A DNA stretch of 22,331 nt from a virus, in the IMG/VR virus record IMGVR_UViG_3300023104_000019, positions 1 through 22,331 of that record, one strand, 5' to 3'. Position numbers and translations under genes: made by a program. The notes beneath the pieces were generated by a model. That model was not told the origin of the DNA. It did no database searches and saw only the letters and a program-made list of their open reading frames with translations. Numbering within the stretch: position 1 is the stretch's first letter; every line of letters begins with the position of its first letter. This document shows, in pieces, positions 1 through 7,820 of the stretch.

Positions 1-37
1 AACTCCAATCCCTAAAGAGCAACAAAATCAATTGTCG

Positions 38-532
38 CTATTCACTGCGTAAACCTAAACGTACTCGTTGCGAATCATCATCACAGCTGTAGTCTTCAAA
101 TTGTGTAGTAAATGTCAAATCTCTCACTCTTAAACCTACATCGTTACGGTTTAGCCCTTTCGCACTGGTTCTGTTTAACAACTCGCAATAGTCACTTTCC
201 CAACTTGCAATAGCCATATATAACTTTTGTTCCAGTTCCAGATATGCCAAACCTAATTCCCTTACTTCAATTGGTGCCTTGTGATACGTTTGGCTATAAG
301 TATCCATTACCAAAATAATTGATACTGTAGGTAATGCCAATTGATTTTTCCCTTGTAGGTTCGAAAATCCTGTATCTGGAAAATCAATTAATACACCAGG
401 AAACGACATCATTTTTCGTGGGTCTTCAGAGCCTAACTGTCCAAGGTCTTGCTCAATATATGTAATCGCTGGAACTTTGGTTTTTATTTGTTCCTGAAGG
501 TCTAAAAATAAACGGGCAAATGGTGATTCCAT
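38..532 (-). CDS. Probable tail terminator/tail completion protein
   Basis: This 164-residue soluble protein has no signal peptide or membrane segment. It is the last gene of the leftward head operon and starts 2 bp after the stop of the gpG-like gene. I do not recognise a named domain with certainty. Its size, mixed alpha/beta composition (an N-terminal helix near residues 4-20, a strand-rich middle such as PTVSIILVMDTYSQ, and a long amphipathic helix near 88-110) and its place directly after a gpG/gpS-like gene fit a tail-terminator or minor tail protein of the Mu gp37/lambda gpU type. Such proteins cap the tail tube and join it to the head. The function is inferred from position; a head-closure protein is the alternative. 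Confidence 0.5.
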   Translation of the reverse strand: MESPFARLFLDLQEQIKTKVPAITYIEQDLGQLGSEDPRKMMSFPGVLIDFPDTGFSNLQGKNQLALPTVSIILVMDTYSQTYHKAPIEVRELGLAYLELEQKLYMAIASWESDYCELLNRTSAKGLNRNDVGLRVRDLTFTTQFEDYSCDDDSQRVRLGLRSE

Positions 533-534
533 AA

Positions 535-1095
535 TTATTGCATGATTTGTTTAATATCTCTGGCTACTTGTCTCTGAACAGCATTATTTAATACAGGACT
601 ATCATTAGGTTTTGTTGGCATAAATTGACGTTTTGGAATATTCATTTTACGCTGATGTGATCGTACTTGGCTACTACCTGATTTAAACGTAACGGTTTGC
701 ATTCGTTCTTTTCCTGTTTTGGTAAACTTTCCAGTGCCTTTTTTGGCTTTGCTGTATTTGTTCCGGCTATGAGCTTTAATTGTCACCGTTCCATTGAAAC
801 CTTCGTTATGAACTTTAGCATGAGGTGAACTATTTTTCAAAGTGGTTTGTCCTGGTTGCGTGGTGTAATAATTAGCAGCTCTCAAACCTCCTGATTTTAT
901 CAATGTACTACCGTGAGGTTTACGGCTTTTTTTCCATCGCTCAAAGCTTTGTCCTTGGAATCCCTGAGCCCTGAAATTACCATTAATAAAACGCAAACCA
1001 ATATTACCCGCTATCGATGGATAGCGATTATTAGCATAGTTTTCTATAGCTGCTGCCTTGGCTTTTAAAACCTTTGGTAATTCTTCAGGTGTCAT
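535..1095 (-). CDS. Phage virion morphogenesis protein (Mu gpG / P2 gpS-like)
   Basis: This 186-residue basic protein resembles the phage virion morphogenesis family that includes P2 gpS and Mu gpG, which act in tail completion and head-tail joining. The visible hallmarks come in the usual order: a FERWKKSRKP stretch near residues 51-60, a short STLIKSGGLR motif near 63-72, a PHAKVHNEGF motif near 91-100, and a terminal IPKRQFM segment near 153-159 that corresponds to the 'P-R-F' motif of the family. The start codon overlaps the 3' end of the Mu F-like gene by 4 bp, so the two are probably translationally coupled. The family assignment is firm. The exact step in assembly is inferred from the P2 and Mu relatives. 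Confidence 0.75.
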   Translation of the reverse strand: MTPEELPKVLKAKAAAIENYANNRYPSIAGNIGLRFINGNFRAQGFQGQSFERWKKSRKPHGSTLIKSGGLRAANYYTTQPGQTTLKNSSPHAKVHNEGFNGTVTIKAHSRNKYSKAKKGTGKFTKTGKERMQTVTFKSGSSQVRSHQRKMNIPKRQFMPTKPNDSPVLNNAVQRQVARDIKQIMQ

Positions 1096-1844
1096 TTTCT
1101 TATTGTAAAATAAGGATGTGAATTATTAAATATCAATCCTGTTAATGCTGCATTGTTATCGAAAATTGTTCCTTTAACTAATGGACCAACTACTTTGTTC
1201 GCCCAATTGCTATTGTATGCAGCACTCAAATTTTTAGCAACACCAGGAATAACGGTACAACGACAACCCCAGTCTAAAGGAGTATATAAACGCCTCCAAA
1301 TAGGATCACTTTTTAAAGCCGTAAACTTGTCAAATAGCTTATGACTAGCTCTAACATGGCTATCTCCTACAGTGGTAAACTCTAAATACTCAGAGTCTAA
1401 TGTCTCCCACTTATGAGCCATAATAGCACTTTGAGTTACAAATTGATGCTCAGCTCTCAAATAATTATTATTGAAGACTTCGCCCGTATCAGCAACTAAT
1501 TTTTTAACGGTGTCAAAGCTTTGTTTTTGCCCTTTTTCGTTAAAAACATAGTCTTTAAATAAATGAAATTGCGTTAAGGTTTTAGCATAACTAAATTGCT
1601 CAATGTTTTGAATAAACTTGCTTTGCAAAGCTTTCCGGCTATCATCGTCATCAAACGAGGTTCCGCCAAAGCCTTTGTTCATAGCAGCTATTAATTGAGC
1701 AGCTGTTTTATTGTATAGCGCATCGGTATTAAGGTCTTCGCCTTCTAATAACTGTCTTGCAATATCAGTATAGATGTTGTCCCATTCTTGGCCGTTATCG
1801 GCTAAGTCAGGTAATTCCATACAGTCGCAAGTATTGCTATACAA
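1092..1844 (-). CDS. Phage head morphogenesis protein, Mu F-like
   Basis: The C-terminal half matches the Mu F / SPP1 gp7 head morphogenesis family, a minor head protein that binds the portal and is packaged in small copy number. The signature lies at about residues 161-199: D-S-H-V-R..H (His168), a spacer, then TPLDWGCRC (Cys194 and Cys196), which corresponds to the family's 'P.GW.CRC' motif. The N-terminal 100 residues are helical and poorly conserved. The longest open frame begins at a TTG at 1842-1844; an ATG eight codons further in (1818-1820, MELPDLAD) is an equally credible start. The reading frame stays open upstream into the portal gene, but without an ATG or GTG. The gene lies just downstream of the portal, its usual place. 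Confidence 0.85.
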   Translation of the reverse strand: MYSNTCDCMELPDLADNGQEWDNIYTDIARQLLEGEDLNTDALYNKTAAQLIAAMNKGFGGTSFDDDDSRKALQSKFIQNIEQFSYAKTLTQFHLFKDYVFNEKGQKQSFDTVKKLVADTGEVFNNNYLRAEHQFVTQSAIMAHKWETLDSEYLEFTTVGDSHVRASHKLFDKFTALKSDPIWRRLYTPLDWGCRCTVIPGVAKNLSAAYNSNWANKVVGPLVKGTIFDNNAALTGLIFNNSHPYFTIRK

Positions 1845-1861
1845 ATTGTTTAATTGCCCAA

Positions 1862-3202
1862 CTAGTGTTGGGCTTGGTCGAAAAAATCGGCTAAGTTCTT
1901 AAAGAACCAGTCGGCTAAGTTTTGTTTTTTGGTGTCGGTCAATTGCCCTTTTTTAGGTTGTTGTCCTGGTCCTTTTTTGGTCTTTTCAGTTTCTAGTACT
2001 TCAGCGGTTTGGAGTTGCTTTTGTTCCTCCATTTTCGCCTTCAGTTCGTCATAATTATCAGGCTTCGGAATTCCATAAGTATTGTACCAATAATCGTCAC
2101 TTACTGGCACTTTCGAACTTACAAAAGTGTCAATTTCCATTCGAAGCTTCAACTTAGTTAAATCAAGGTCTAACTCAAATTCAAACTTTCCATCTACATC
2201 ATAACCATAAGATTTTAATATCTGTTTAAACTTCTTTGAATTAAGTAAGTTTTCTACAAAAATTAAATCAGAAATCGTTAATTCATCCTGCTGTTCTCCA
2301 TGCTCTTTAGACTGAGCATAGCCACTGGAACTGCTTGACGTTGTAGTTTCAGTATTACCAAGAATAGCAATAGACATTTCCTCGTTACAGGCATCTTTTA
2401 AGCCTATTTGTAGTTTACCATCACCGTTAGACGTTTTACCGTCCAGCATTTCAAATTCTGCCTGTTTTGGGATCATCATTGCTAATGACGAACCGCTATC
2501 AGTTAATAAGGTTTTTAGTTCCTGCTTGGTTTTAGTGTCATAAGCATCATATTTCATTATTCGAACAGGTTGCCCGAATATTTCCACATATTGTGCATAA
2601 TCGCCAAAGGTACCACGTTTGTAAATGGCATACATTGAACACGCCAAAAGCAATCCTAAATCGGTTTTTTTACCTACTACCCAAATAAAAGGCATGTCTT
2701 CATAAGCGAAACCATTATCTAATGAAACGCCATATTGTGACTTACTAATAATTCCTTTTTCGGGCTTGATGTGTTTTCGTGGAACTTCTTTAAACTCCAA
2801 TTCCTCACCAATAACAAACTCTATTCCTGAAGTACCCCAAAGTTTTGATTCCATCAACAACGTAATCAAATCACGTCCTTTTTGTCCGTTGATTAATTCG
2901 GTAAGGTCTTCGTTTTCTTTACCGTCCTTTTTAAGGAATTTGATTTTTTTATTATTGACTGCATCAATTCTTTTTTGAATAATTCCACGCAAAAAACCAT
3001 CCATAGACAGGATGTCGTGGTATAAATCGTAAAGCAATACACGGTTAGGGTAATAAATGCTTTCAGCACTAATAACACTTTCCTTTAACCTGCCAATATC
3101 CTTACTGCTACGGTCAGGAGCTACAAGAGTTAAATCATGGATAACATAAGCCTGATCCTGCTTAGTTGGAATTTCTTTTGAATTATTTTTTGCTTTTGCC
3201 AT
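1862..3202 (-). CDS. Phage portal protein, DUF935 / Mu gp29-like
   Basis: This 446-residue protein fits the DUF935 family, the portal of Mu-like phages, which forms the dodecameric ring at the capsid vertex through which DNA is packaged. Recognisable features are the N-terminal segment about DGFLRGIIQKRIDAV (an early portal helix), the GTFGDYAQYVEIFGQPVRIMKYDA stretch in the middle (the family's 'Y.E.FG.P.R..KY' motif), the MMIPKQAEFE segment, and a Ser-rich loop (TTTSSSSSGYAQSKEHGEQQ) before the C-terminal wing, as in other DUF935 members. The C-terminus is Lys/Gln-rich. The length is slightly below that of Mu gp29. The gene lies between the gp36-like connector and the F-like gene within the leftward packaging operon. 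Confidence 0.88.
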   Translation of the reverse strand: MAKAKNNSKEIPTKQDQAYVIHDLTLVAPDRSSKDIGRLKESVISAESIYYPNRVLLYDLYHDILSMDGFLRGIIQKRIDAVNNKKIKFLKKDGKENEDLTELINGQKGRDLITLLMESKLWGTSGIEFVIGEELEFKEVPRKHIKPEKGIISKSQYGVSLDNGFAYEDMPFIWVVGKKTDLGLLLACSMYAIYKRGTFGDYAQYVEIFGQPVRIMKYDAYDTKTKQELKTLLTDSGSSLAMMIPKQAEFEMLDGKTSNGDGKLQIGLKDACNEEMSIAILGNTETTTSSSSSGYAQSKEHGEQQDELTISDLIFVENLLNSKKFKQILKSYGYDVDGKFEFELDLDLTKLKLRMEIDTFVSSKVPVSDDYWYNTYGIPKPDNYDELKAKMEEQKQLQTAEVLETEKTKKGPGQQPKKGQLTDTKKQNLADWFFKNLADFFDQAQH

Positions 3203-3204
3203 CG

Positions 3205-3675
3205 TTAAAATCTTTGTGTACGTTTTTGATTAGAACCCCAAAAAACACCATCGTTTTGAGCGCTTTCGTCTTCAGGAGTTTCGGGATTATCGGGTTTGTA
3301 TGGCCAACTCGGATTTATATTTCCTTCTTTAATATCATACAGCCATCCAGGTACTTCTTTATTCCCAATCATTATTTCCCAATCATCTCTAAATAATTCT
3401 AGGTTTACATTGGGGTTTGATTTTCGAACCAACCAATAAGAGGCGATCACTTTAACCGTCTTTTTTAAGTTTTCATCAACAACTGTTGGAGCAACAACCG
3501 GATTAACAGTATCGTCACCAAAAAGGGCTTTTAAATCGTATTTAAACAAATAGGATTTGCAAAAGTCTTCAGCAGCTTTTATTTGTGTAATAGTCTCGTT
3601 TGGATCACTTCTAGTAATCGCTTCGATAATTTCAGGATAGAGTTCGGTATTTAATTCTGATGGTTGTACTAACAT
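3205..3675 (-). CDS. Head-tail connector-like protein (gp36/DUF1320-like)
   Basis: This 156-residue acidic protein starts with MLVQPSELNTELYPEIIEAITRSD, a pattern like the DUF1320 / Mu gp36 family, where a short helical N-terminus leads into an 'AE..v..YL..KYD' segment (here AAEDFCKSYLFKYDL, about residues 35-49). A second helix containing VIASYWLVRK fits the same fold. These proteins are gp6-like neck or connector components between portal and tail. The C-terminal 35 residues are Pro/Asn/Asp-rich and probably disordered. The start overlaps the terminase stop by one base (TAATG), a coupled arrangement. Placement before the portal, between terminase and portal, differs from Mu, where gp36 follows the capsid gene. 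Confidence 0.6.
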   Translation of the reverse strand: MLVQPSELNTELYPEIIEAITRSDPNETITQIKAAEDFCKSYLFKYDLKALFGDDTVNPVVAPTVVDENLKKTVKVIASYWLVRKSNPNVNLELFRDDWEIMIGNKEVPGWLYDIKEGNINPSWPYKPDNPETPEDESAQNDGVFWGSNQKRTQRF

Positions 3676-5207
3676 TACATTCGGTGTTTATTGGCTTGAC
3701 GTTTGAAACTTTCTATTGATCCGGTTGCTGATGTAATTTCTATTTCTTCAATTTTTACAGTTGCACCTTCCACAGCATCGGGTCCATCCATTAATTTTGC
3801 CTTTCGGTTAAATCCAGTAAACTGAGCAATCATTCGCTCCATGTGTGGATTTGCTTTTTCGGCTATGTTAAAAATCAATTTACCAAGCCTGTTAAGTGGT
3901 TCAAGTTTTCCCTCAATCCTTGCGTATTTTTCAGGCTTTTTTCTATCGTCTGGACGAATAGGTAAAAACACATTTCGTTCATTACTTATTCGGTAGATAT
4001 GGGGTAATATTACCTGTTCATAGAATGGGTTTTGTAGCGAGTTGTTTTCAATCCAGATATACACTATATCCACTCCTGCCTGTTTACAAATAGCATAAGC
4101 TTCAAATAAGTACTCACAAAATTGAGCGTTACCCATTTGATCTACCCAAACCTTATACACAAAAAACTGATTCCCTTTTTTTGCCTCAATAACAATAGCT
4201 TTACTACTGGCATTTGTTTTGTCCGAGTTTGACGGTGCGGGGTCGGCATAGATTACTACAGTATCACAATGGCGTAATTGCGGACATTTTTCGAAAACCA
4301 TATCTTTAAAAGTGTCGCCTCCATCCATTGGGTTGTTGCAATATTCTTTTTGGAAACTTTCGTATGAAATAGAGTTTTCCACTCTTTTAATAGCTTCGTC
4401 TGAGTTCTTGTTTGGCCACGAGCTTACACCGTCCTTATCGCGAATATTGACAATATCCCATTTATCGGCTTTCTTTCCCATTTCGGTAATACAGCAGTAC
4501 TTTGCAATGATGTTACCACAGGCAATAAGCAATAAGCCGTTTGAGATAGAACGTGTTGGAATTAAAGCCTGTTCAATCCATTTAACACGCTCTTTTACAA
4601 GTTCTAAATTTCTGCAAAATTCATCCGTATCAATATCATCAATCAAAATGACATCTGGACGACTTGCATCGTTACGGGTTCCACGAGGGGATTGACCCGC
4701 TCCAATAGCTCTAAAGGAAACTCCTTTACGAGTTTTGAACTCGCTGGACTCCCAAGAGCCAACTTTCTTTTGAATACCGTAATCGGCAATAATCCTGTTA
4801 TTGCGTTCTAATATTCCTTTATAAGGTAAAAGCAACCTTTCGGCATTATCAGCAGAATTCGAGATTAAAAGAATGTTTTTCTTTTTTCCCGTCATCGCCA
4901 GGTAAAGTACTTCCATCATGGTTCGACCTGACTTGGAAAGTTCTCTCGCCCATGAGCGTACTTCGTACCATTCGGCATTTGCTAATACACGTTTGGTTGC
5001 TTTTATATGAAATTCAGCGGGTTCGCTGGTATAATAATTTGGAAAGTAGTATTTAAACCACTCTTCGGGATTCTTTTCTAAGTGTGCAATTCTTCTAAGT
5101 TTTGCACCGTGGCTTTCAGTTAAGTCAATAGGTGTGGCATTGTCCATGTTTTCACAGAACTCTCTCCACGTATCTAAATATTCCTTATTGCTTACTTTTT
5201 TAGCCAT
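3675..5207 (-). CDS. Terminase large subunit (Mu gp28-like)
   Basis: This is the 510-residue motor of DNA packaging. It hydrolyses ATP to pump DNA into the prohead and cuts it at headful or pac/cos positions. The ATPase domain occupies roughly residues 45-240. A deviant Walker A lies at 88-96 (RELSKSGRT), NILLISNSAD at 111-120 follows the motor-domain strand, and Walker B is VILIDD at 186-191 followed by D193. The C-terminal RNase H-like nuclease is visible from Asp322 in VVIYADPAPS, Glu387 in IVYIWIENNS, and Asp474/Asp477 near DGPDAVEGA. All three acidic positions expected for metal binding are present. The gene overlaps the small terminase by 8 bp. Confidence 0.92.
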   Translation of the reverse strand: MAKKVSNKEYLDTWREFCENMDNATPIDLTESHGAKLRRIAHLEKNPEEWFKYYFPNYYTSEPAEFHIKATKRVLANAEWYEVRSWARELSKSGRTMMEVLYLAMTGKKKNILLISNSADNAERLLLPYKGILERNNRIIADYGIQKKVGSWESSEFKTRKGVSFRAIGAGQSPRGTRNDASRPDVILIDDIDTDEFCRNLELVKERVKWIEQALIPTRSISNGLLLIACGNIIAKYCCITEMGKKADKWDIVNIRDKDGVSSWPNKNSDEAIKRVENSISYESFQKEYCNNPMDGGDTFKDMVFEKCPQLRHCDTVVIYADPAPSNSDKTNASSKAIVIEAKKGNQFFVYKVWVDQMGNAQFCEYLFEAYAICKQAGVDIVYIWIENNSLQNPFYEQVILPHIYRISNERNVFLPIRPDDRKKPEKYARIEGKLEPLNRLGKLIFNIAEKANPHMERMIAQFTGFNRKAKLMDGPDAVEGATVKIEEIEITSATGSIESFKRQANKHRM

Positions 5208-5643
5208 TCTTTAACTTGGAGTTGATAAACTCATCTATGTAATTTTTGAATTTTTTAGCATCAGTCAAATCAATAGACTGGATGAATGTTAATAGCTTTC
5301 TTGAAACTTCTACATATTCGCCTAAACCTATTTCTGTTTCAAGTCGCTCAATGTTTGAAGTGATTTTCGACATGATGTCGGCTTCTTTTGATGTAGGAAT
5401 TGGTAAATCTCTTTTAGCAATATCTTCATTAAGTGCATCGAGTTGATTGTACCAGTGAACCAGTTGATTCTCTTTAGTGGTCAATAAACTTTTACGAAGT
5501 TTATCCCAATTATCCAATTCAGCCCATTTGCCAATAGTCTTTTCGGTTACTCCTGTTCGTTCGGCTATCTCCTTAAAGGTGATGCGTTCGTTTACATATA
5601 ATATTCGAGCATACTCCCGCTCTTGTGCTTTATTGATTCCCAT
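5200..5643 (-). CDS. Terminase small subunit with N-terminal HTH
   Basis: This 147-residue protein heads the leftward operon and overlaps the large terminase by 8 bp. The N-terminal 55 residues form a helix-turn-helix of the kind seen in phage terminase small subunits and gpP-type ATPase N-termini. The recognisable order is ARILYVNERITFKEIAERTGVTEKTIGKWAELDNWDK (helix 2 FKEIAERTG, turn VTEK, recognition helix TIGKWAEL). The rest is predicted helical, with coiled-coil heptads near residues 65-105 that could drive oligomerisation. Such proteins bind the packaging initiation site and regulate the large subunit. The job is inferred from position beside the large terminase and from the HTH. The start is the ATG at 5641-5643. 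Confidence 0.8.
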   Translation of the reverse strand: MGINKAQEREYARILYVNERITFKEIAERTGVTEKTIGKWAELDNWDKLRKSLLTTKENQLVHWYNQLDALNEDIAKRDLPIPTSKEADIMSKITSNIERLETEIGLGEYVEVSRKLLTFIQSIDLTDAKKFKNYIDEFINSKLKNG

Positions 5644-5786
5644 TTTCGACTTGATTACAGGGCAAAATTGACTAAAAACAAAGCCGTTTTAAAATATGTA
5701 TGCAAGCCTTGCGCCTTTATTTTCAAGGGTTTGCAAACATTCGCAAGTTTGTACTCACAATAAGAAATAACCCAAAATTGTAGCGA
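5644..5786. promoter_or_regulatory. Divergent intergenic control region with short palindromes
   Basis: These 143 bp separate the leftward packaging operon from the rightward capsid gene, so both sets of late promoters are expected here. Visible symmetrical motifs are a perfect GCAAG-C-CTTGC palindrome (5702-5712), a perfect GTTTGCAAAC palindrome (5729-5738), and an inverted CAAAC/GTTTG pair (5734-5738 with 5747-5751). The GCAAG core recurs three times. No convincing Bacteroidota TANNTTTG promoter pair was found; a TTGACT at 5668-5673 is present, but its -10 match is poor. Repeated palindromes suggest operator sites for a phage regulator or the terminase recognition site. The use as regulatory DNA is inference from symmetry and position. 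Confidence 0.5.
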
Positions 5787-6779
5787 GTGAGTAACCAGTT
5801 TAAAAAGATTGACAAAGAGTTTTGCTTAACTGATAATAGCGTGAACGTGTATAAGTATCGCCTGTTAACTGAAGGTTTAGATTTGGCGCAATACAAAAAG
5901 AATCCTATTGGTTTTTTGATGCACGACCGTGAAGGTGGTGTGTTAGTAAAATGGGAAGAATTTAGAATTGAAGGCGACAGACTATATGGCAAACCAGTAG
6001 TCAATCTATCACACCCAAAAGGCGAAGACATTGCCTCACAAGTTGAAAACGGTTTTATCAATGCAGCATCGTGTGGTAAAATTATCTGTTTGGCCGCTTC
6101 TGATGATCCTAAACTAAAACTAGAAGGACAAACAGGACCTACAGTTACCAAATGGTTTCCCCGTGAAATATCCTTTGTTGACATTCCGGGTAATCATAAC
6201 GCTTTGGCGAATCTCTATGACATTAATGACAACGAGTTAAACCTCGCTGATTTTGTAAAACCTAATACTAAAGAAATGAGTAAAATCCTTTTGACTGCCG
6301 CAATGTTGACGGCTTTAAATTTAAGTGATAAGTCTTCTGAAGATGATGCCGGAAAAGCATTTCAGGACCTAATCGACACGGCTGGTAAAGTACCAGGATT
6401 GGAAAAAGATTTGGCAGACAAATCGACAGCTTTAACTGCTAAAGAAAACGAGTTGAAAGACTTGAAAGCTGAATCGGTTAAAAAAGAATTTCAGGACTTA
6501 CTGGACAAAGGTAAATCTCAAAAGAAATTAACTAATGAGTTAGCTATTGAATTGGCTGATTTATTTGACGGTAATCCAACAGGACTAGCGAAAGTAATTG
6601 AGAAACTACCAGTACAAACATTAATTACTGACGAATTAGGCGATAAGGAAAAAGACTTAGCAAAATTCCAAGGTAAAAAATGGGACGATTTATATGCTTC
6701 TAATGAATTAGAAGGTGTAAGAACTCAATTCCCTGACTTGTACGAGCAATTGAGAAAAGAAAAATATCCTAACGCTTAA
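5787..6779 (+). CDS. Prohead protease with C-terminal scaffold domain
   Basis: The first ~155 residues fit the HK97-type prohead serine protease fold. They contain GFLMHDREGGVLVKWEEFRIE (His46) and, after a strand-rich stretch, VENGFINAASCGKI (Ser95), which together correspond to the catalytic His and Ser of this family. A following PREISFVDIPGNHNA stretch matches the family's 'E.S.V..P.N..A' ending. From about residue 164 the protein becomes a Lys/Glu/Leu-rich helical domain (coiled-coil-like near 205-240), as expected for a capsid scaffold that the protease removes. The start is a GTG at 5787-5789. An in-frame ATG at 6276-6278 (Met164) precedes the scaffold part and could give a separate scaffold protein, as the Mu I and Z proteins do. 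Confidence 0.82.
   Translation: MSNQFKKIDKEFCLTDNSVNVYKYRLLTEGLDLAQYKKNPIGFLMHDREGGVLVKWEEFRIEGDRLYGKPVVNLSHPKGEDIASQVENGFINAASCGKIICLAASDDPKLKLEGQTGPTVTKWFPREISFVDIPGNHNALANLYDINDNELNLADFVKPNTKEMSKILLTAAMLTALNLSDKSSEDDAGKAFQDLIDTAGKVPGLEKDLADKSTALTAKENELKDLKAESVKKEFQDLLDKGKSQKKLTNELAIELADLFDGNPTGLAKVIEKLPVQTLITDELGDKEKDLAKFQGKKWDDLYASNELEGVRTQFPDLYEQLRKEKYPNA
6276..6779 (+). CDS. Possible nested scaffold protein from an internal start
   Basis: The in-frame ATG at 6276-6278 (Met164 of the protease) is preceded by an AAAGAA stretch and opens a 167-residue helical, Lys/Glu-rich reading frame that begins MSKILLTAAML and has the composition of a capsid scaffold. In Mu and lambda the scaffold is encoded in frame with the 3' part of the protease gene and made from its own start. 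The coincidence of the start with the domain boundary supports the same arrangement here. Only the sequence position and composition are seen; separate expression is inferred. Confidence 0.4.
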   Translation: MSKILLTAAMLTALNLSDKSSEDDAGKAFQDLIDTAGKVPGLEKDLADKSTALTAKENELKDLKAESVKKEFQDLLDKGKSQKKLTNELAIELADLFDGNPTGLAKVIEKLPVQTLITDELGDKEKDLAKFQGKKWDDLYASNELEGVRTQFPDLYEQLRKEKYPNA

Positions 6780-6789
6780 TATTTAAAAT

Positions 6790-7752
6790 ATGGCAAATCC
6801 AAAAATACCACAAGAGTTTTGGAGCTCTTACATCGTCGAGAAATTAAGACGAACAAATCCACACATTGCACTTTGTTTCGATGAGTCGAAATATGTTCAA
6901 GGTGGTTCTATTGTGTATCTACCACAGGCAGGTGCAAAACCAAGTGTTGTAAAAAACAGAGCCTTTGGAGCTGCTACAGCAGTACAACGTGGAGATACAG
7001 CAGTAATGTATGCACTTGATGTGTTTACAACTGATCCTACAGCTATTACCACATCGGAAGCGATGGAAATTAGCTATGAAAAAACGGATTCCGTTTTAGC
7101 AGATCATACAGACACTTTAGCTGAGGCTATTGGTGATGAACTGACTTACAACTGGATTAGAGGTGTTAAACCTGCTAATGGCGGTGGAACTACTGTTGAA
7201 TTTTTACCAGCTGGTAGAAGAATTGCAACTTCAGGAGCTGCTACAGATGTAAATGCTGAAGACGGTCAAACAGGTACTCGTAAAGCGTTTACTTATAAAG
7301 AAGTGCAAGCAATGCAGGCAAAATTCAATAAAGATAATGTGCCTAAAGAAAATCGTTATGCGATGAATGAAAGCTACATGTATCAACAATTTATTGATTC
7401 GTTATCAGCAAATCAAATGGCAGCGTTTCAAGCTACTGCTGATTTAACTAATGGTATTGTCGGGAAATTTGCAGGCTTTACTTTTTTAGAAAGAAGTTCA
7501 GTTTTAGCCCTTCAGGCAAATGGAACTTTTAGATTACCAGGAGAAGCTCTTGGAGCAACTGATAATTTAGCGAGCATCTTTTGGCAAAAAAACAGTGTTA
7601 CTAAAGCATTGGGAGACACTAAGCTATTCCAAGATATGGATAACCCATTATACTATGGAGATATTCATTCAGGATTGGTAAAAATGGGAGGTCGTTGTCG
7701 TCGTGAAGACTGGAAAGGTGTTGGAATTGTAGTTCAAGCAGCCACGTCATAA
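6790..7752 (+). CDS. Major capsid protein (HK97-fold, probable)
   Basis: This 320-residue soluble protein is placed directly after the protease/scaffold gene, which is where the coat protein lies in tailed phages. It is followed by a strong terminator, in keeping with a highly expressed gene. The sequence shows the sort of order seen in HK97-fold coats: an N-terminal helical arm, a strand-rich middle with Ala/Gly/Thr-rich loops (IVYLPQAG, QRGDTAVMYALDVFTTDPTAI), a long helix around TSEAMEISYEKTDSVLADHTDTLAEAIGDEL, a long insertion around residues 130-180, and a C-terminal beta region ending GIVVQAATS. I cannot name a specific capsid family. The identity rests mainly on position, length and composition. 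Confidence 0.8.
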   Translation: MANPKIPQEFWSSYIVEKLRRTNPHIALCFDESKYVQGGSIVYLPQAGAKPSVVKNRAFGAATAVQRGDTAVMYALDVFTTDPTAITTSEAMEISYEKTDSVLADHTDTLAEAIGDELTYNWIRGVKPANGGGTTVEFLPAGRRIATSGAATDVNAEDGQTGTRKAFTYKEVQAMQAKFNKDNVPKENRYAMNESYMYQQFIDSLSANQMAAFQATADLTNGIVGKFAGFTFLERSSVLALQANGTFRLPGEALGATDNLASIFWQKNSVTKALGDTKLFQDMDNPLYYGDIHSGLVKMGGRCRREDWKGVGIVVQAATS

Positions 7753-7774
7753 CCTAAATAAATTTTATATAACA

Positions 7775-7807
7775 AAAGGCTGTCTCAATTGATGGCAGCC
7801 TTTTTTT
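7775..7807 (+). terminator. Rho-independent terminator after the capsid gene
   Basis: The hairpin is AAAGGCTGTC / GGCAGCCTTT with one internal T-G pair, a 9-nt loop and a run of seven T. It lies 22 bp after the capsid stop codon, so it probably sharply separates capsid from lysis-gene transcription or attenuates read-through. The stem and T-run are read directly from the sequence. Confidence 0.85.
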
Positions 7808-7820
7808 AAACCTACTCAAA

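Noticed and set aside
1-37. Terminator or gene at the left edge
   Set aside because: No hairpin with T-run on either strand and no open frame with a start; the 37 bp are left unassigned.
4312-4695. 127-codon plus-strand frame inside the terminase gene
   Set aside because: Shadow of the terminase coding sequence; the terminase motifs (Walker B, nuclease acids) are in the other strand.
5668-5700. Sigma-70-like promoter with TTGACT at 5668
   Set aside because: No acceptable -10 box follows at a suitable spacing, and Bacteroidota use a different consensus.
5723-6184. 153-codon minus-strand frame across the protease gene start
   Set aside because: It is antisense to the well-supported protease domain and has no recognisable motif; it also blocks the divergent control region.
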